From assembly GCA_964491375.1 (NCBI GenBank), contig CAZBGL010000338.1, forward strand, positions 1-18,782: DNA of 18,782 nucleotides, written 5' to 3'. The translations under genes and the position numbers were made by a program. How positions within the stretch are numbered: the stretch's first letter is position 1; every line of letters starts with the position of its first letter. Below the pieces are notes generated by a model. That model saw only the letters and a list, made by a program, of their open reading frames with translations. It was not told the DNA's origin and made no database searches. Origin of the DNA: CAZBGL01 sp964491375. Lineage in GTDB: Bacteria; Desulfobacterota; Deferrisomatia; Deferrisomatales; Deferrisomataceae. Below are positions 7,012-14,469 of the stretch, one piece after another.

Positions 7012-7401
7012 ATGGAGCCGCGCACGCACCTGGCCATCCACCCGGACTGGGTGGGGACGGTGGAGACCTTGGAAGACGGCTGTTGCCGGGCCGCGCTCAC
7101 GGCCCGGCAGGAGATGGCTGCGGACGAAAAGGGGCTGGTACACGGCGGGTTCACGTTCGGGCTGGCCGACTACGCGGCCATGATGGCGGTGAACCACCCC
7201 TACGTGGTGCTCGGCGGAGCCGAGGTGCGGTTCACCGCACCGGTCCGGGTGGGGCAGAGAATGGTGGCCGAGGCCCGGGTGGTGGAGGCCGAGGGGCGCA
7301 AGCGCGTGCTCTCGGTGACCGTCCGGGTCGAAGACAGGCCGGTTCTGGAAGGCACCTTCACCGCCTTCGTGCTCGACCGGCACGTGTTGGACGGGGCGTG
7401 A
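7012..7401 (+). CDS. PaaI-like hotdog-fold protein, probable thioesterase
   Basis: 129 residues, typical of single-domain hotdog proteins. GLVHGGFTFGLADYAAM at about 41-57 contains the HGG turn (44-46) and the candidate catalytic Asp53. The strands EVRFTAPVRVGQRMVAEARVV and KRVLSVTVRV follow as in PaaI/YbgC relatives. Such proteins usually cleave acyl-CoA or acyl-ACP, but some are non-catalytic binders; the substrate cannot be assigned. A strong SD (AAGGAGGAG) precedes the ATG. It is the first gene of a four-gene run with two antiporters and NamZ; the gap to the next gene is 34 bases. It is not closely similar to the YciA-type enzyme at 3748-4281, so this is not a local duplication. Confidence 0.85.
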   Translation: MEPRTHLAIHPDWVGTVETLEDGCCRAALTARQEMAADEKGLVHGGFTFGLADYAAMMAVNHPYVVLGGAEVRFTAPVRVGQRMVAEARVVEAEGRKRVLSVTVRVEDRPVLEGTFTAFVLDRHVLDGA

Positions 7402-7435
7402 GGCGGGTGTCTGCCGAGCCGAGCGGGGGCGCACC

Positions 7436-8587
7436 GTGAAACCCCTTCTGGGCATCGTCCTGGTGCTGGCCCTGGGGTTCGTGACGTCGCGCCGGTGGTT
7501 CGGCCGGCTGAAAACCTGGGGCCGTTCCCGTTTCTTTTACCTTACCGGCGAGGAGTTCCTGCTGGTGGGCTGGGTACTGGGGCCCTCGGTGACCAACCTG
7601 CTGGACCCCGGGGTGCTGGCAGGGCTCGAACCGTTTGTGGGCCTGGGGCTGGGGTACTTGGGATTTGTGTTTGGCATGCAGTTCGACCGACGGGGCCTCC
7701 GACAGGTTCCAGGCCGGTTCGTGGCCGCGAGCCTCGTCCAGAGCGCGGTGGTGTGGGCGGCCCTGGCCGCGGGGTTGACCTGGGTCCTCTCGCGCTGGAT
7801 GCCCGTGCAGCCGGCCCTGGTGGCTGCGCTGGCCGCCACGGGTGTGGGCACGTCCACCTCGTTCCTCTACCTGGTGGACCGGGCGACCCACTGGGGCCGG
7901 GATCCAGCCTTCCGGTTTCTCCGGTTCTCGTCGGTATTCGACGACCTCTGGGGGGTGTTGGCGTTCGGCCTGGCCCTGGCGTGTCTCCACGGGTTGGGCC
8001 CGGTCTGGGCCCTGGTGACCTTGGCGGTGGCCGGGCTGTCGGCCGGGATTCTTCTCCTGGCGACGCGGCTTTCGCTGGATCCCCGGGAGGAGATGCTGGT
8101 CCTCCTGGGCACCGCCCTGTTCACAGGGGGCCTGGCGGCCTACCTCAAGGTCTCGCCGGTGCTGGCCAACGCCCTGGGAGGCTTCGCGTTTCGCAGCCTC
8201 ACACCGGGTGGGGAGCGCTACCTGGACCGGCTGCTCCGGGTCGAAAAGCCGATCTACCTGTTCATGCTGGTGGTGGCCGGGGCCTGGTGGAGTTTCTCCG
8301 AGGGGGGGGTGCTCCTCGCGACCGGCGTGTACGTGGCGTGCCGGGCGGCGGGCAAGTGGGTCGGCGGGGCCGCTGCGGCGGGGGTGCTGGGCCGGGCCGG
8401 CCACGGGGCCACCATGGGGTGGGGGCTCCTGGCCCAGAGCGAGATGAGCGTGGCGCTCATGGTGAACCTCTTCGTGCTCTATCCCAACCCGGGCACCCGC
8501 CTGGGTGCGTCGGCTGTGTTTCTTGCGGTGCTCGTGAACGATCTTTGGAGCTCGGCCCACTTTCACCGCTCGTACGGGAGGGCCTGA
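7436..8587 (+). CDS. Kef/CPA2-like cation:proton antiporter, FDD type
   Basis: 383 residues starting at GTG. About ten or more hydrophobic helices fill the length, and no cytosolic regulatory (RCK/TrkA-N) domain follows. The N-terminal segment GEEFLLVGWVLGPSV (38-52) resembles the GxxxGPS helix of sodium/proton exchangers. ATGVGTSTSFLYLV (134-147) corresponds to the unwound TM4 region. FDD at 168-170 sits where CPA antiporters carry their ion-binding acidic pair. It should exchange Na+ or K+ for protons across the inner membrane, but ion and stoichiometry are not readable. It ends 3 bases before a second, different antiporter gene, so the two are probably cotranslated and may act together. 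Confidence 0.8.
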   Translation: MKPLLGIVLVLALGFVTSRRWFGRLKTWGRSRFFYLTGEEFLLVGWVLGPSVTNLLDPGVLAGLEPFVGLGLGYLGFVFGMQFDRRGLRQVPGRFVAASLVQSAVVWAALAAGLTWVLSRWMPVQPALVAALAATGVGTSTSFLYLVDRATHWGRDPAFRFLRFSSVFDDLWGVLAFGLALACLHGLGPVWALVTLAVAGLSAGILLLATRLSLDPREEMLVLLGTALFTGGLAAYLKVSPVLANALGGFAFRSLTPGGERYLDRLLRVEKPIYLFMLVVAGAWWSFSEGGVLLATGVYVACRAAGKWVGGAAAAGVLGRAGHGATMGWGLLAQSEMSVALMVNLFVLYPNPGTRLGASAVFLAVLVNDLWSSAHFHRSYGRA

Positions 8588-8590
8588 CCG

Positions 8591-9964
8591 GTGGATGCGG
8601 CCCGCACCGTACGGCATCGGGATGGGGTCGCCCTGGCGCTGGCCGCGGGAGTCGCCGCGGCCGGTCTCGGGGTGGACCGGCTCGCCGGAGCGGTGGAGGT
8701 GTTCGCGCCGGCGCGCCTTTCGGTGAACTACGGGTTCCTGCTGCTCGAGGCGTTCCTGCTCGGCCGGCTCTTCGCCAGGGTAGGCCTGCCCCGCATCAGC
8801 GGATACATGGTGGCCGGGATCCTGTTCGGCCCCTATGCATTGGATTTCGTGGATGAGGGCTGGGTGGGGCCGATGCGCCTGATCGACGATCTGGCCCTGA
8901 CCTTCATCGCGCTGACGGCCGGTGCCGAACTGGAGCTCTCTGTGCTCCGGGCGAGGGCCCGGTCGATCGCGTGGGTGTGCGGGGTCGGTATGGCGGTGAC
9001 CGCCGGGGGCGTGGCCCTGGTGACCCTGGGGCTCCACAGATGGAACCCGGTGGTGCCGGGGGGGGGCGGACGGCTCGTGGTGGCTGCGGTGCTCATGGGG
9101 GTGGTGGCGGTGGCTCGCTCGCCCACCTCGGCCATTGCCGTGATCAACGAGTGCCGGGCGAAGGGGCCGTTCACAGACACCGTGTTCGGCGTGACCGTCG
9201 CGGTGGACACGCTGGTGATCCTCCTGTTCGCCGTGGCCATGGCCGTGGGCGAGGCCCTGGCCGGGGCCTCTGCGGGGGTGGACCTGTGGTTCCTGGGGAC
9301 CGTGTCGGGACAACTTGCGGTGTCCGTCGCCCTGGGCGTGGGCATCGGATGGACCCTCGCCTGGTACATCCACAGGGTGGAGGCCGAGCTGACGGTGGTC
9401 CTGGTGGTGCTCTCGTTCTTGATCACCGAACTGGCCCGCTGGCTCTCCCACCACGTGGACCTGTGGTTTGGGTTGGCCATGCACCTGGAACCCCTGCTCA
9501 TGGCCACGGCGGCCGGGTTCGTGGTGCGCAACTTCACGGATCAGGGCGAGCGGCTGGCCGAGGCTCTCCACGGGGTTGCGCTGCCGATCTTCGTGGTCTT
9601 CTTTTCCATGGCTGGGGTGGCGTTGGACCTGGGGGCGTTGGCTCGAAATTGGGCGGTGGCGCTGGCCTTGGTGGCGGCCCGCATGGGGCTCTTGAGCCTT
9701 TCGAGCTACTGGGGGTGCCGGATCGCCGGGCAGGACCGCCGGTTCTCCGCCCTGTGCGGCCTGGGGTTCTACGCTCAGGCCGGGGTGAGCCTGGGACTGG
9801 CCCAGGAGGTGGCCCGGCGGTTTCCCGGATGGGGAGAGGCGGTGACCACCCTGCTCGTGGCCGGGATCGCCGTGAACCAGGTGGCCGGTCCGGTCGCGCT
9901 CAAATTCGCCCTGGACCGCATGGGCGAGTCGGGCCGGGCCCCGCCGGATGGGGAACCGCGGTGA
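8591..9964 (+). CDS. Kef/CPA2-type cation:proton antiporter, second subunit or paralogue
   Basis: 457 residues from GTG with GGGAGGG upstream. Multi-pass inner-membrane protein with clear Na+/H+ exchanger signatures: LPRISGYMVAGILFGP (66-81), ARSPTSAIAVINE (175-187, the TM4 unwinding region), Asp206 in VAVDTLVILLF, and FFSMAGVALDL late in the protein. The ion-site helix has a single Asp after Val, unlike the DD of the upstream antiporter; such differences can separate electroneutral from electrogenic CPA types, but here that is inference. There is no RCK domain. Its last bases overlap the NamZ start as GTGA, showing translational coupling. Two dissimilar antiporters in tandem is unusual and suggests a heteromer or complementary ion specificity. 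Confidence 0.85.
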   Translation: MDAARTVRHRDGVALALAAGVAAAGLGVDRLAGAVEVFAPARLSVNYGFLLLEAFLLGRLFARVGLPRISGYMVAGILFGPYALDFVDEGWVGPMRLIDDLALTFIALTAGAELELSVLRARARSIAWVCGVGMAVTAGGVALVTLGLHRWNPVVPGGGGRLVVAAVLMGVVAVARSPTSAIAVINECRAKGPFTDTVFGVTVAVDTLVILLFAVAMAVGEALAGASAGVDLWFLGTVSGQLAVSVALGVGIGWTLAWYIHRVEAELTVVLVVLSFLITELARWLSHHVDLWFGLAMHLEPLLMATAAGFVVRNFTDQGERLAEALHGVALPIFVVFFSMAGVALDLGALARNWAVALALVAARMGLLSLSSYWGCRIAGQDRRFSALCGLGFYAQAGVSLGLAQEVARRFPGWGEAVTTLLVAGIAVNQVAGPVALKFALDRMGESGRAPPDGEPR

Positions 9965-11136
9965 CGGTGCGGATCGGTCTGGAGCGGTTGGCGGAACAGC
10001 CGCGGACATGGATCCCCCGCGGCGTGCGGGTGGGCCTGCTGATGAACGCGGCCAGCGTGGACCAGGGGTTCCGATCGGCCCGGGATGTGGTGGCCGGTGT
10101 CCCGGGCGTGGAGCTGCGCGCCCTGTTCGGCCCCCAGCACGGCGTTCTGGCCGACGTCCAGGACAACATGGTGGAGACGCCCCATGCCACCGATCCCGAA
10201 CTGGGCATTCCGGTGTGGTCCCTGTACGCCGATCGCCGCGAACCGAGCCCGGAGATGCTCCAGGGGCTGGACGTGCTCCTGGTGGACCTGTGGGACGTGG
10301 GATGCCGGGTGTACACCTTTGCGTGGACCCTTCGGCTCGCCATGGAGGCCTGTGGAAGGGCCGGGGTCAGGGTGTTGGTGCTGGACCGGCCCAACCCGTT
10401 GGGGGGCACCGTGGAGGGAAACTGCCCGAAGCCCGCGTGGCGGTCGTTCGTGGGGCTGGAGCCGATACCCATGCGTCACGGTCTCACGCTGGGAGAGCTG
10501 GCCCGGTGGTTCGTCGCGGCCCGGGGGGTGGCGTGTGATCTGGACGTCGTGCCCGTGGCTGGCTGGAGGCGTTCGATCCTTTGGCCCGAGGTGGGCCGGC
10601 CATGGGTCATGCCCTCGCCCAACATGCCCACGTTCGACACCGCCCTGGTCTACCCGGGGACGGTGCTCCTCGAGGGGACCACGGCCAGCGAGGGCCGGGG
10701 GACCACCCGGCCGTTCGAGATCGTGGGGGCCCCGTGGATACGGCCGGAAGCGTTGGCGGCGTCCCTGAACCGCGCCGGCCTGCCGGGGGTGGTGTTCCGG
10801 CCTGTGGTGTTCCGGCCCACGTTTCAGAAGTGGGCGGGCCGGCCCTGCGGAGGGGTCCACGTGCACGTGACCGACCTGAGGGCGTTCCGGCCGTACCGTA
10901 CCGGGCTGTGGATCCTCAAGGCCCTCTGGGAACAGGGGCACGGCCAGGGGTTCGGCTGGAGGCCGCCCCCCTACGAGTACGAAAACGAGCGGCTTCCCAT
11001 CCATCTTCTTCTGGGCGACGAGGGGATCCGGCGGGCCATCGAGCAAGGGGTTGAGCCCGAGGAGATGGAGCGTTCGTGGCAGGACGACCTGGAGCGATGG
11101 GGTGCGGAGACCCGTGCGGTGCGGCTGTACCCGTGA
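9961..11136 (+). CDS. namZ: NamZ-family (DUF1343) exo-beta-N-acetylmuramidase, no signal peptide
   Basis: 391 residues from the GTG in GTGA. Characterised NamZ enzymes remove MurNAc from the non-reducing end of peptidoglycan fragments. Family motifs run through the protein: GLLMNAASVD (25-34), LFGPQHG (55-61), DVGCRVYTFAWTL (112-124), LDRPNPLGG (141-149), PMRHGLTLGELA (170-181), PSPNMPT (218-224) and EGTTASEGRGTTRPFE (238-253). The N-terminus is polar with no signal peptide, so this form should be cytoplasmic, unlike secreted NamZ. Gln59 occupies a position that is often Glu (GPEHG) in the family; whether this affects catalysis needs structural alignment. It is coupled to an antiporter gene and lies about 400 bases from mpl. 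A muramidase role is inferred from the family; a divergent specificity is possible. Confidence 0.88.
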   Translation: MTVRIGLERLAEQPRTWIPRGVRVGLLMNAASVDQGFRSARDVVAGVPGVELRALFGPQHGVLADVQDNMVETPHATDPELGIPVWSLYADRREPSPEMLQGLDVLLVDLWDVGCRVYTFAWTLRLAMEACGRAGVRVLVLDRPNPLGGTVEGNCPKPAWRSFVGLEPIPMRHGLTLGELARWFVAARGVACDLDVVPVAGWRRSILWPEVGRPWVMPSPNMPTFDTALVYPGTVLLEGTTASEGRGTTRPFEIVGAPWIRPEALAASLNRAGLPGVVFRPVVFRPTFQKWAGRPCGGVHVHVTDLRAFRPYRTGLWILKALWEQGHGQGFGWRPPPYEYENERLPIHLLLGDEGIRRAIEQGVEPEEMERSWQDDLERWGAETRAVRLYP

Positions 11137-11293
11137 CCTGTGGAGCCCGGCCCGCGTGACGTTCCGGGAGTCGCCGAAACCAGGCGGCCCTTCCGGAGCC
11201 GGAGTGCGGGGGCCGCCGACGGCCCTGGGCCCGTCTTCCCGCTGGCCTGGAAACGTGGGAACGGGGACGCCCGGCGGGGAACGCCAGCGGATC

Positions 11294-11482
11294 TCACGCC
11301 GCCGGGCGCAGCCGGCGGAGCTCGTTCACCCGCTGCCACACCGCGTGCCGGCGCCGGGGCTTCAGGTTCTCGCGGTCGGCCCAGTACTGGAAGGCCGACC
11401 GGATCTCGGGTTGCCCCATCTCCCGCCACCAGGAAAGGAAGGCGTCGGCGAGGATGTAGGGTACGGCCTGGTCGCGGTTCAT
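11294..11482 (-). CDS. 62-residue soluble protein, function unknown
   Basis: Starts at the ATG complementary to 11480-11482, preceded by an excellent SD (GGAGGGAGGGG). The protein is basic toward its C-terminus, with aromatic-rich helices (DAFLSWWREMG, FQYWADRE) and an Arg-rich last third (KPRRRHAVWQRVNELRR). It has no signal peptide or membrane segment and is probably helical. The frame extends upstream to 11623, but that part antisenses mpl and lacks an SD. I recognise no family. A well-formed promoter at 11520-11548 supports real expression. The gene is divergent from mpl, and its promoter overlaps the first codons of mpl. It could be a small regulator or nucleic-acid binder, but nothing proves that. 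Confidence 0.7.
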   Translation of the reverse strand: MNRDQAVPYILADAFLSWWREMGQPEIRSAFQYWADRENLKPRRRHAVWQRVNELRRLRPAA

Positions 11483-11519
11483 GGTTCCCCTCCCTCCCAT
11501 AGGCCGGCGATTTCCGGGC

Positions 11520-11548
11520 ATTGTAGCGCGGAGGCGATTCGTGTTCAA
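11520..11548 (-). promoter_or_regulatory. Sigma70-type promoter of the 62-residue protein gene
   Basis: On the minus strand, TTGAAC (complement of 11543-11548) is separated by 17 bases from TACAAT (complement of 11520-11525). The -10 matches 5 of 6 consensus bases and the -35 4 of 6. Transcription would start near 11513, leaving about 30 bases to the ATG. The -35 lies inside the proposed first codons of mpl, so the two genes may interfere. Confidence 0.55.
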
Positions 11549-12989
11549 CATCGCTAAACTTTTTCGTCTCGAGAACCGGGTGAAACCGCGCGTCCACTTC
11601 GTGGGCGTGTGCGGCGTGGCCATGTCCGCTGTGGCCGCGGAACTCGAGCGCCTCGGCGCGCACGTGACCGGCTCGGACCGGGCCGCCTACCCGCCCGCCT
11701 CCGAGGTGCTGGCCCGTGCGGGCGTGAGAGTGTTCGAGGGGTTCCACGCCGAGCACCTCGATCCCGCTCCGGACCTGGTGGTGGTGGGAAACGCCGTGTC
11801 CAGGGGCAACCCCGAAGTGGAAAGGGTCTTGGAGCAGGGCCTCGCCTACATCTCGCTGGCCGAGTTGGTGGGGCGGCTGTTCCTGGACGGGCGCGAGCCG
11901 GTGGTGGTCGCGGGCACCCACGGCAAGACCACCACGACCGCCCTGTGCGCCTGGTGTCTGCGCCGGGCCGGCCGGGACCCGGGATGGCTCGTGGGGGGGC
12001 TCCCCCTGGGAACGGGCAAGGGGTTCCACGTGGGTGACGGGCCGACGTTCGTGCTGGAAGGCGACGAGTACGACACCGCGTTTTTCGACAAACGGCCCAA
12101 GTTCGTGCACTATCGGCCCCGGGTGGCGGTCCTCAACAACCTGGAGTACGACCACGCAGACGTTTACCGGGACCTGGAAGCGCTTCGGTGGGCGTTCCGC
12201 CAGTTGCTCCGGATCGTTCCCCGCAGCGGGCTGGTGGTGGCCAACGCCGACGACCCCGAGGTGAGGGGGATGGCCCGGGAGGCACCCTGTCCGGTGTGGA
12301 CCTACAGCCTGAAGGGTGAGCCGGCGGACTGGACCGGTGCCTGGAAGGCCGGCCGGGTTTCCGTGCAGGGGCCGGGAGGGGTGGCGTTCTCCGCGGACAC
12401 GAACCTGGTGGGCTCGCACCAGGGCTGGAACGTCTTGGCCGCTGCGGCCGTGCTTTCCCACCTGGGGCTGGCTCCCGAGGAGATCGCGGAGGGGATCGCG
12501 TCCTTTCCCGGGGTGCGCCGTAGGGCCGAGCTCGTGGGCGAGGCCGGGGGGGTGCGCGTGTACGACGACTTCGCCCACCATCCCACGGCCGTCCGCGGCA
12601 CCCTGGAGGGATTCCGGGAGCGGTTCCCGGATGCCCGGATCTGGGCCGTGTTGGAGCCGCGCTCCAATACGATGCGGCGCGCCGTGTTCCAGGAGGTTCT
12701 GGCCTCGGCGTTCGATGCGGCCGACCGGGTGTGCATTCGGCGTCCCGTGGAGCCGGAAAAAGCCCCGGCAGGGGACCGCCTGGACGTGGAGCGGCTGGCC
12801 CGGGACGTGTCGGCCCGGGGGACCCCGGCGGCCGCCTTCCCGAACGCGGACGCCATCGTGGCGTGCCTGGCGGACGAACTCCGACCGGGCGACGTGGTGG
12901 TGGTCATGTCCAACGGGGGGTTCGAAGGGATCCACGGCCGGCTGCTGGAAGCCCTGGCCGGGGTCCGGGGGCGGTCTGGAAGGGGGTAA
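11541..12989 (+). CDS. mpl: UDP-MurNAc:L-Ala-gamma-D-Glu-meso-DAP ligase Mpl
   Basis: Mpl is a cytoplasmic ATP-dependent ligase that attaches recycled murein tripeptide to UDP-MurNAc. The protein is 482 residues, close to the family norm. It shows the N-terminal Rossmann motif HFVGVCGVAMSA (19-30), P-loop GTHGKTTT (125-132), EGDEYDTAFFDKRPK (173-187), which distinguishes Mpl from MurC, then GSHQGWNVLAA (291-301), YDDFAHHPTA (341-350), LEPRSNTM (371-378) and SNGGFEG (457-463). I chose GTG at 11541 because GGAGG lies six bases upstream. GTG at 11580 would start nearer the usual Mpl N-terminus but has a poor SD. The presence of Mpl shows a Gram-negative recycling pathway with a meso-DAP-type wall. 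It is divergent from the 62-residue gene and ends just before a strong hairpin. Confidence 0.95.
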   Translation: MFNIAKLFRLENRVKPRVHFVGVCGVAMSAVAAELERLGAHVTGSDRAAYPPASEVLARAGVRVFEGFHAEHLDPAPDLVVVGNAVSRGNPEVERVLEQGLAYISLAELVGRLFLDGREPVVVAGTHGKTTTTALCAWCLRRAGRDPGWLVGGLPLGTGKGFHVGDGPTFVLEGDEYDTAFFDKRPKFVHYRPRVAVLNNLEYDHADVYRDLEALRWAFRQLLRIVPRSGLVVANADDPEVRGMAREAPCPVWTYSLKGEPADWTGAWKAGRVSVQGPGGVAFSADTNLVGSHQGWNVLAAAAVLSHLGLAPEEIAEGIASFPGVRRRAELVGEAGGVRVYDDFAHHPTAVRGTLEGFRERFPDARIWAVLEPRSNTMRRAVFQEVLASAFDAADRVCIRRPVEPEKAPAGDRLDVERLARDVSARGTPAAAFPNADAIVACLADELRPGDVVVVMSNGGFEGIHGRLLEALAGVRGRSGRG

Positions 12990-12991
12990 CC

Positions 12992-13029
12992 GGGTTTGCG
13001 CTGCCCGGCGGCCCGGGCAGCGCAAACCC
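12992..13029. terminator. Perfect 17-bp hairpin between convergent genes
   Basis: GGGTTTGCGCTGCCCGG (12992-13008) and its exact reverse complement (13013-13029) enclose a four-base loop CGGC. It sits between the stop of mpl and the stop of the minus-strand exported protein, about 6 bases from the latter. There is no long U-tract on either strand, but its length, perfection and position make it a likely bidirectional terminator. Confidence 0.75.
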
Positions 13030-13035
13030 AAAGGA

Positions 13036-13371
13036 TCACTCCACGGGCTCGCTCTCGGTGTCGGGGGCCTCGGGTTCGGCGGAGGGGGACACCACAGCCC
13101 CCTGGCCCGAACCGTCCCGAAGGCGTCTCCTCTGGCGGCTCTGGGTTTGGTCCTGGGTGCGCTCGGTGGTTTGGCGGTTCACGCAGGATCCGTCCCGGAG
13201 CCTCTGGCGCAACCTCTGGCCCTGGCCCCCTGCCCGCGCACCCGACGCCGTGGCCGAGGAGGCCCGTCCCCAGCCCGATCCCCCTCCGTACCGGCCCGCG
13301 ACCGCGGGCACGGCGAGCGCGACGGAAAGGGCCAGAACACCCGGAGCGATGAACCAACGACGTAACCGCAT
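13036..13371 (-). CDS. Small exported Arg/Gln-rich protein, function unknown
   Basis: 111 residues. A classical signal peptide is visible: basic MRLRRW, hydrophobic core about 7-22, and AVA-like cleavage near residue 26. The mature part is Gly/Ser/Ala-rich, then strongly Arg/Gln-rich, with the hexapeptide RLRDGS repeated at 57-62 and 83-88 and a single Cys (63) next to the first copy. The tail is acidic (Glu/Pro-rich, ending SEPVE). The AAAGGAGGT ribosome-binding site is near perfect, which argues strongly for real translation. It likely works in the periplasm or outside; a basic mature region could bind polyanions. I know no characterised family. It converges on mpl across the long hairpin. 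Confidence 0.75.
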   Translation of the reverse strand: MRLRRWFIAPGVLALSVALAVPAVAGRYGGGSGWGRASSATASGARAGGQGQRLRQRLRDGSCVNRQTTERTQDQTQSRQRRRLRDGSGQGAVVSPSAEPEAPDTESEPVE

Positions 13372-13929
13372 CGCGCGTACCTCCTTTGAATTTGACTCGG
13401 TTTCGCGTCACTACGGCCCGGCCGGCCCGTGCGTTCACCCCCTGTACACCGCCCGGGACCCGGAGGTCACATCGGTTCCGGTTCGCCGCCTCCTCTGGGC
13501 CCGCTCCTCCCCGTTCGCGCGCCGGTGACGGGGCCTGTACCGGCTCGGGGCCACGGCCCCGATGGTGGTGCTCGCAAGGCGTTCGCGCCGCTCGCGCCGT
13601 GGAATGGGCTGCTCGGAGCCGCAGGAGCCCGGGGGGGACCTGCGCAGGCGGGCGCGGCCATCCGCCGCCGCGCCCCCGGAGCCCGGCGCAATGGTTGGAC
13701 GCGGTGCCCCTAGCCTCCCAACTTCCGGGCCAAGAGCCGATGGCCGCCTCCGTCGCGCCGGCGCCACGGGGCGACGGGGCCCCTCTCCGGCGTTCCAGGG
13801 TCCAGGGCTCCAGGTGCCCCGCCTTCCAGCCCGAATCGCTGCCCCGGTGGGTGGCCCGGGGGGAGGACCGGCGGGTGTGTGACGCAGGCGCTGCGCGCGG
13901 TGTATACGGGGTGGACTCGGAGGAGGTGA
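13372..13929. other. 558-base spacer without a recognisable gene
   Basis: Frames here give Arg/Pro/Ala-rich translations typical of noncoding high-GC DNA, with no SD-supported start that I trust. Visible structure: a CGGGGCC-AC-GGCCCCG inverted repeat (13546-13561), a small CCAGGG tandem around 13795-13812, and a promoter-like pair just before the sigma factor gene. The left end carries the SD of the exported-protein gene. A structured leader or small RNA is possible but not shown. Confidence 0.45.
13879..13908 (+). promoter_or_regulatory. Candidate promoter of the ECF sigma operon
   Basis: GTGACG (13879-13884), 18 bases, then TATACG (13903-13908) resemble a sigma70-like promoter with four matches in each box. 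The predicted start is about 15 bases before the ATG at 13930, with AGGAGGTGA in between. I see no GGAAC-type ECF -35 box, so autoregulation by its own product is not evident. Confidence 0.35.
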
Positions 13930-14469
13930 ATGGAACCGTCGGACGCGGCGCTCGTGGAGCAGGTGCTGGCGGGTCGGAAGGATGCGTTCGCGCACCTGGT
14001 CCGGCGCCACCAGGACGCGGTGTACGGTCTGGCGCTCCGCTGGACCGGTGACCGGGACGAGGCCCAGGACCTGGCCCAGGAAACGTTCGTGCGCGCCTAC
14101 CGCAAGCTGCGCTCCTACGACCCGGGCTACTCCATGCGGAACTGGCTTCTGGCCATCTGCGCGAACCTGGCGAAGAACCAGAGGCGGAGCGCGGAGCGCC
14201 GGGAGCGGGCCCACAGGGAACACGCGGACCGCTACCTGGGGCCGCCCGACCCGCCGGATCCCAGGAGCGAGGCGCTGGAGGAGGCCCTCCTTCGGCTCCC
14301 TGAGAAACTCCGGATTCCCCTGGTGCTCAAACACGTGGAGGGCATGTCGTACGAGGAGGTGGCCCGCACCCTGAGAATCGGCCTGAGCGCGGCCAAGATG
14401 CGGGTGAAGCGTGCCCGGGACGAGCTGGTGCGCCGGATCCGCGCCGCGTCGGGAGGGGATGAGCCGTGA
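13930..14469 (+). CDS. ECF-type RNA polymerase sigma factor
   Basis: 179 residues, the normal size for ECF sigma factors, which direct RNA polymerase to envelope- or stress-response promoters. Region 2 covers about 20-90, including DEAQDLAQETFVRAYRKL (43-60), the polymerase-binding and -10-recognition segment. Region 4 covers about 115-170 (LPEKLRIPLVLKHVEGMSYEEVA, then a helix-turn-helix near SAAKMRVKRARDEL). Region 3 is absent, as expected. A strong SD (AGGAGGTGA) stands directly before the ATG. Its stop overlaps the start of the next gene as GTGA. That gene encodes a short cytosolic N-terminus plus one membrane helix, so it is the likely anti-sigma. Target promoters are not known; the downstream envelope genes are the obvious candidates. 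Confidence 0.95.
   Translation: MEPSDAALVEQVLAGRKDAFAHLVRRHQDAVYGLALRWTGDRDEAQDLAQETFVRAYRKLRSYDPGYSMRNWLLAICANLAKNQRRSAERRERAHREHADRYLGPPDPPDPRSEALEEALLRLPEKLRIPLVLKHVEGMSYEEVARTLRIGLSAAKMRVKRARDELVRRIRAASGGDEP

Noticed and set aside
3748..7401. The two hotdog genes as a local duplication
   Set aside because: They belong to different hotdog subfamilies (YciA type and PaaI type) with little similarity beyond the fold motif.
7358..10009. 883-codon minus-strand frame
   Set aside because: Spans three well-supported + genes; composition (His/Gln/Pro/Arg) is typical of antisense reading in high-GC DNA.
10971..13031. 686-codon minus-strand frame opposite mpl
   Set aside because: Covers mpl, whose motifs are all intact; also reads through the convergent hairpin.
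13386..14051. Open + frames in the spacer before the sigma gene
   Set aside because: No SD-supported start, Arg/Pro/Ser-rich translation, and overlap with the sigma gene start.
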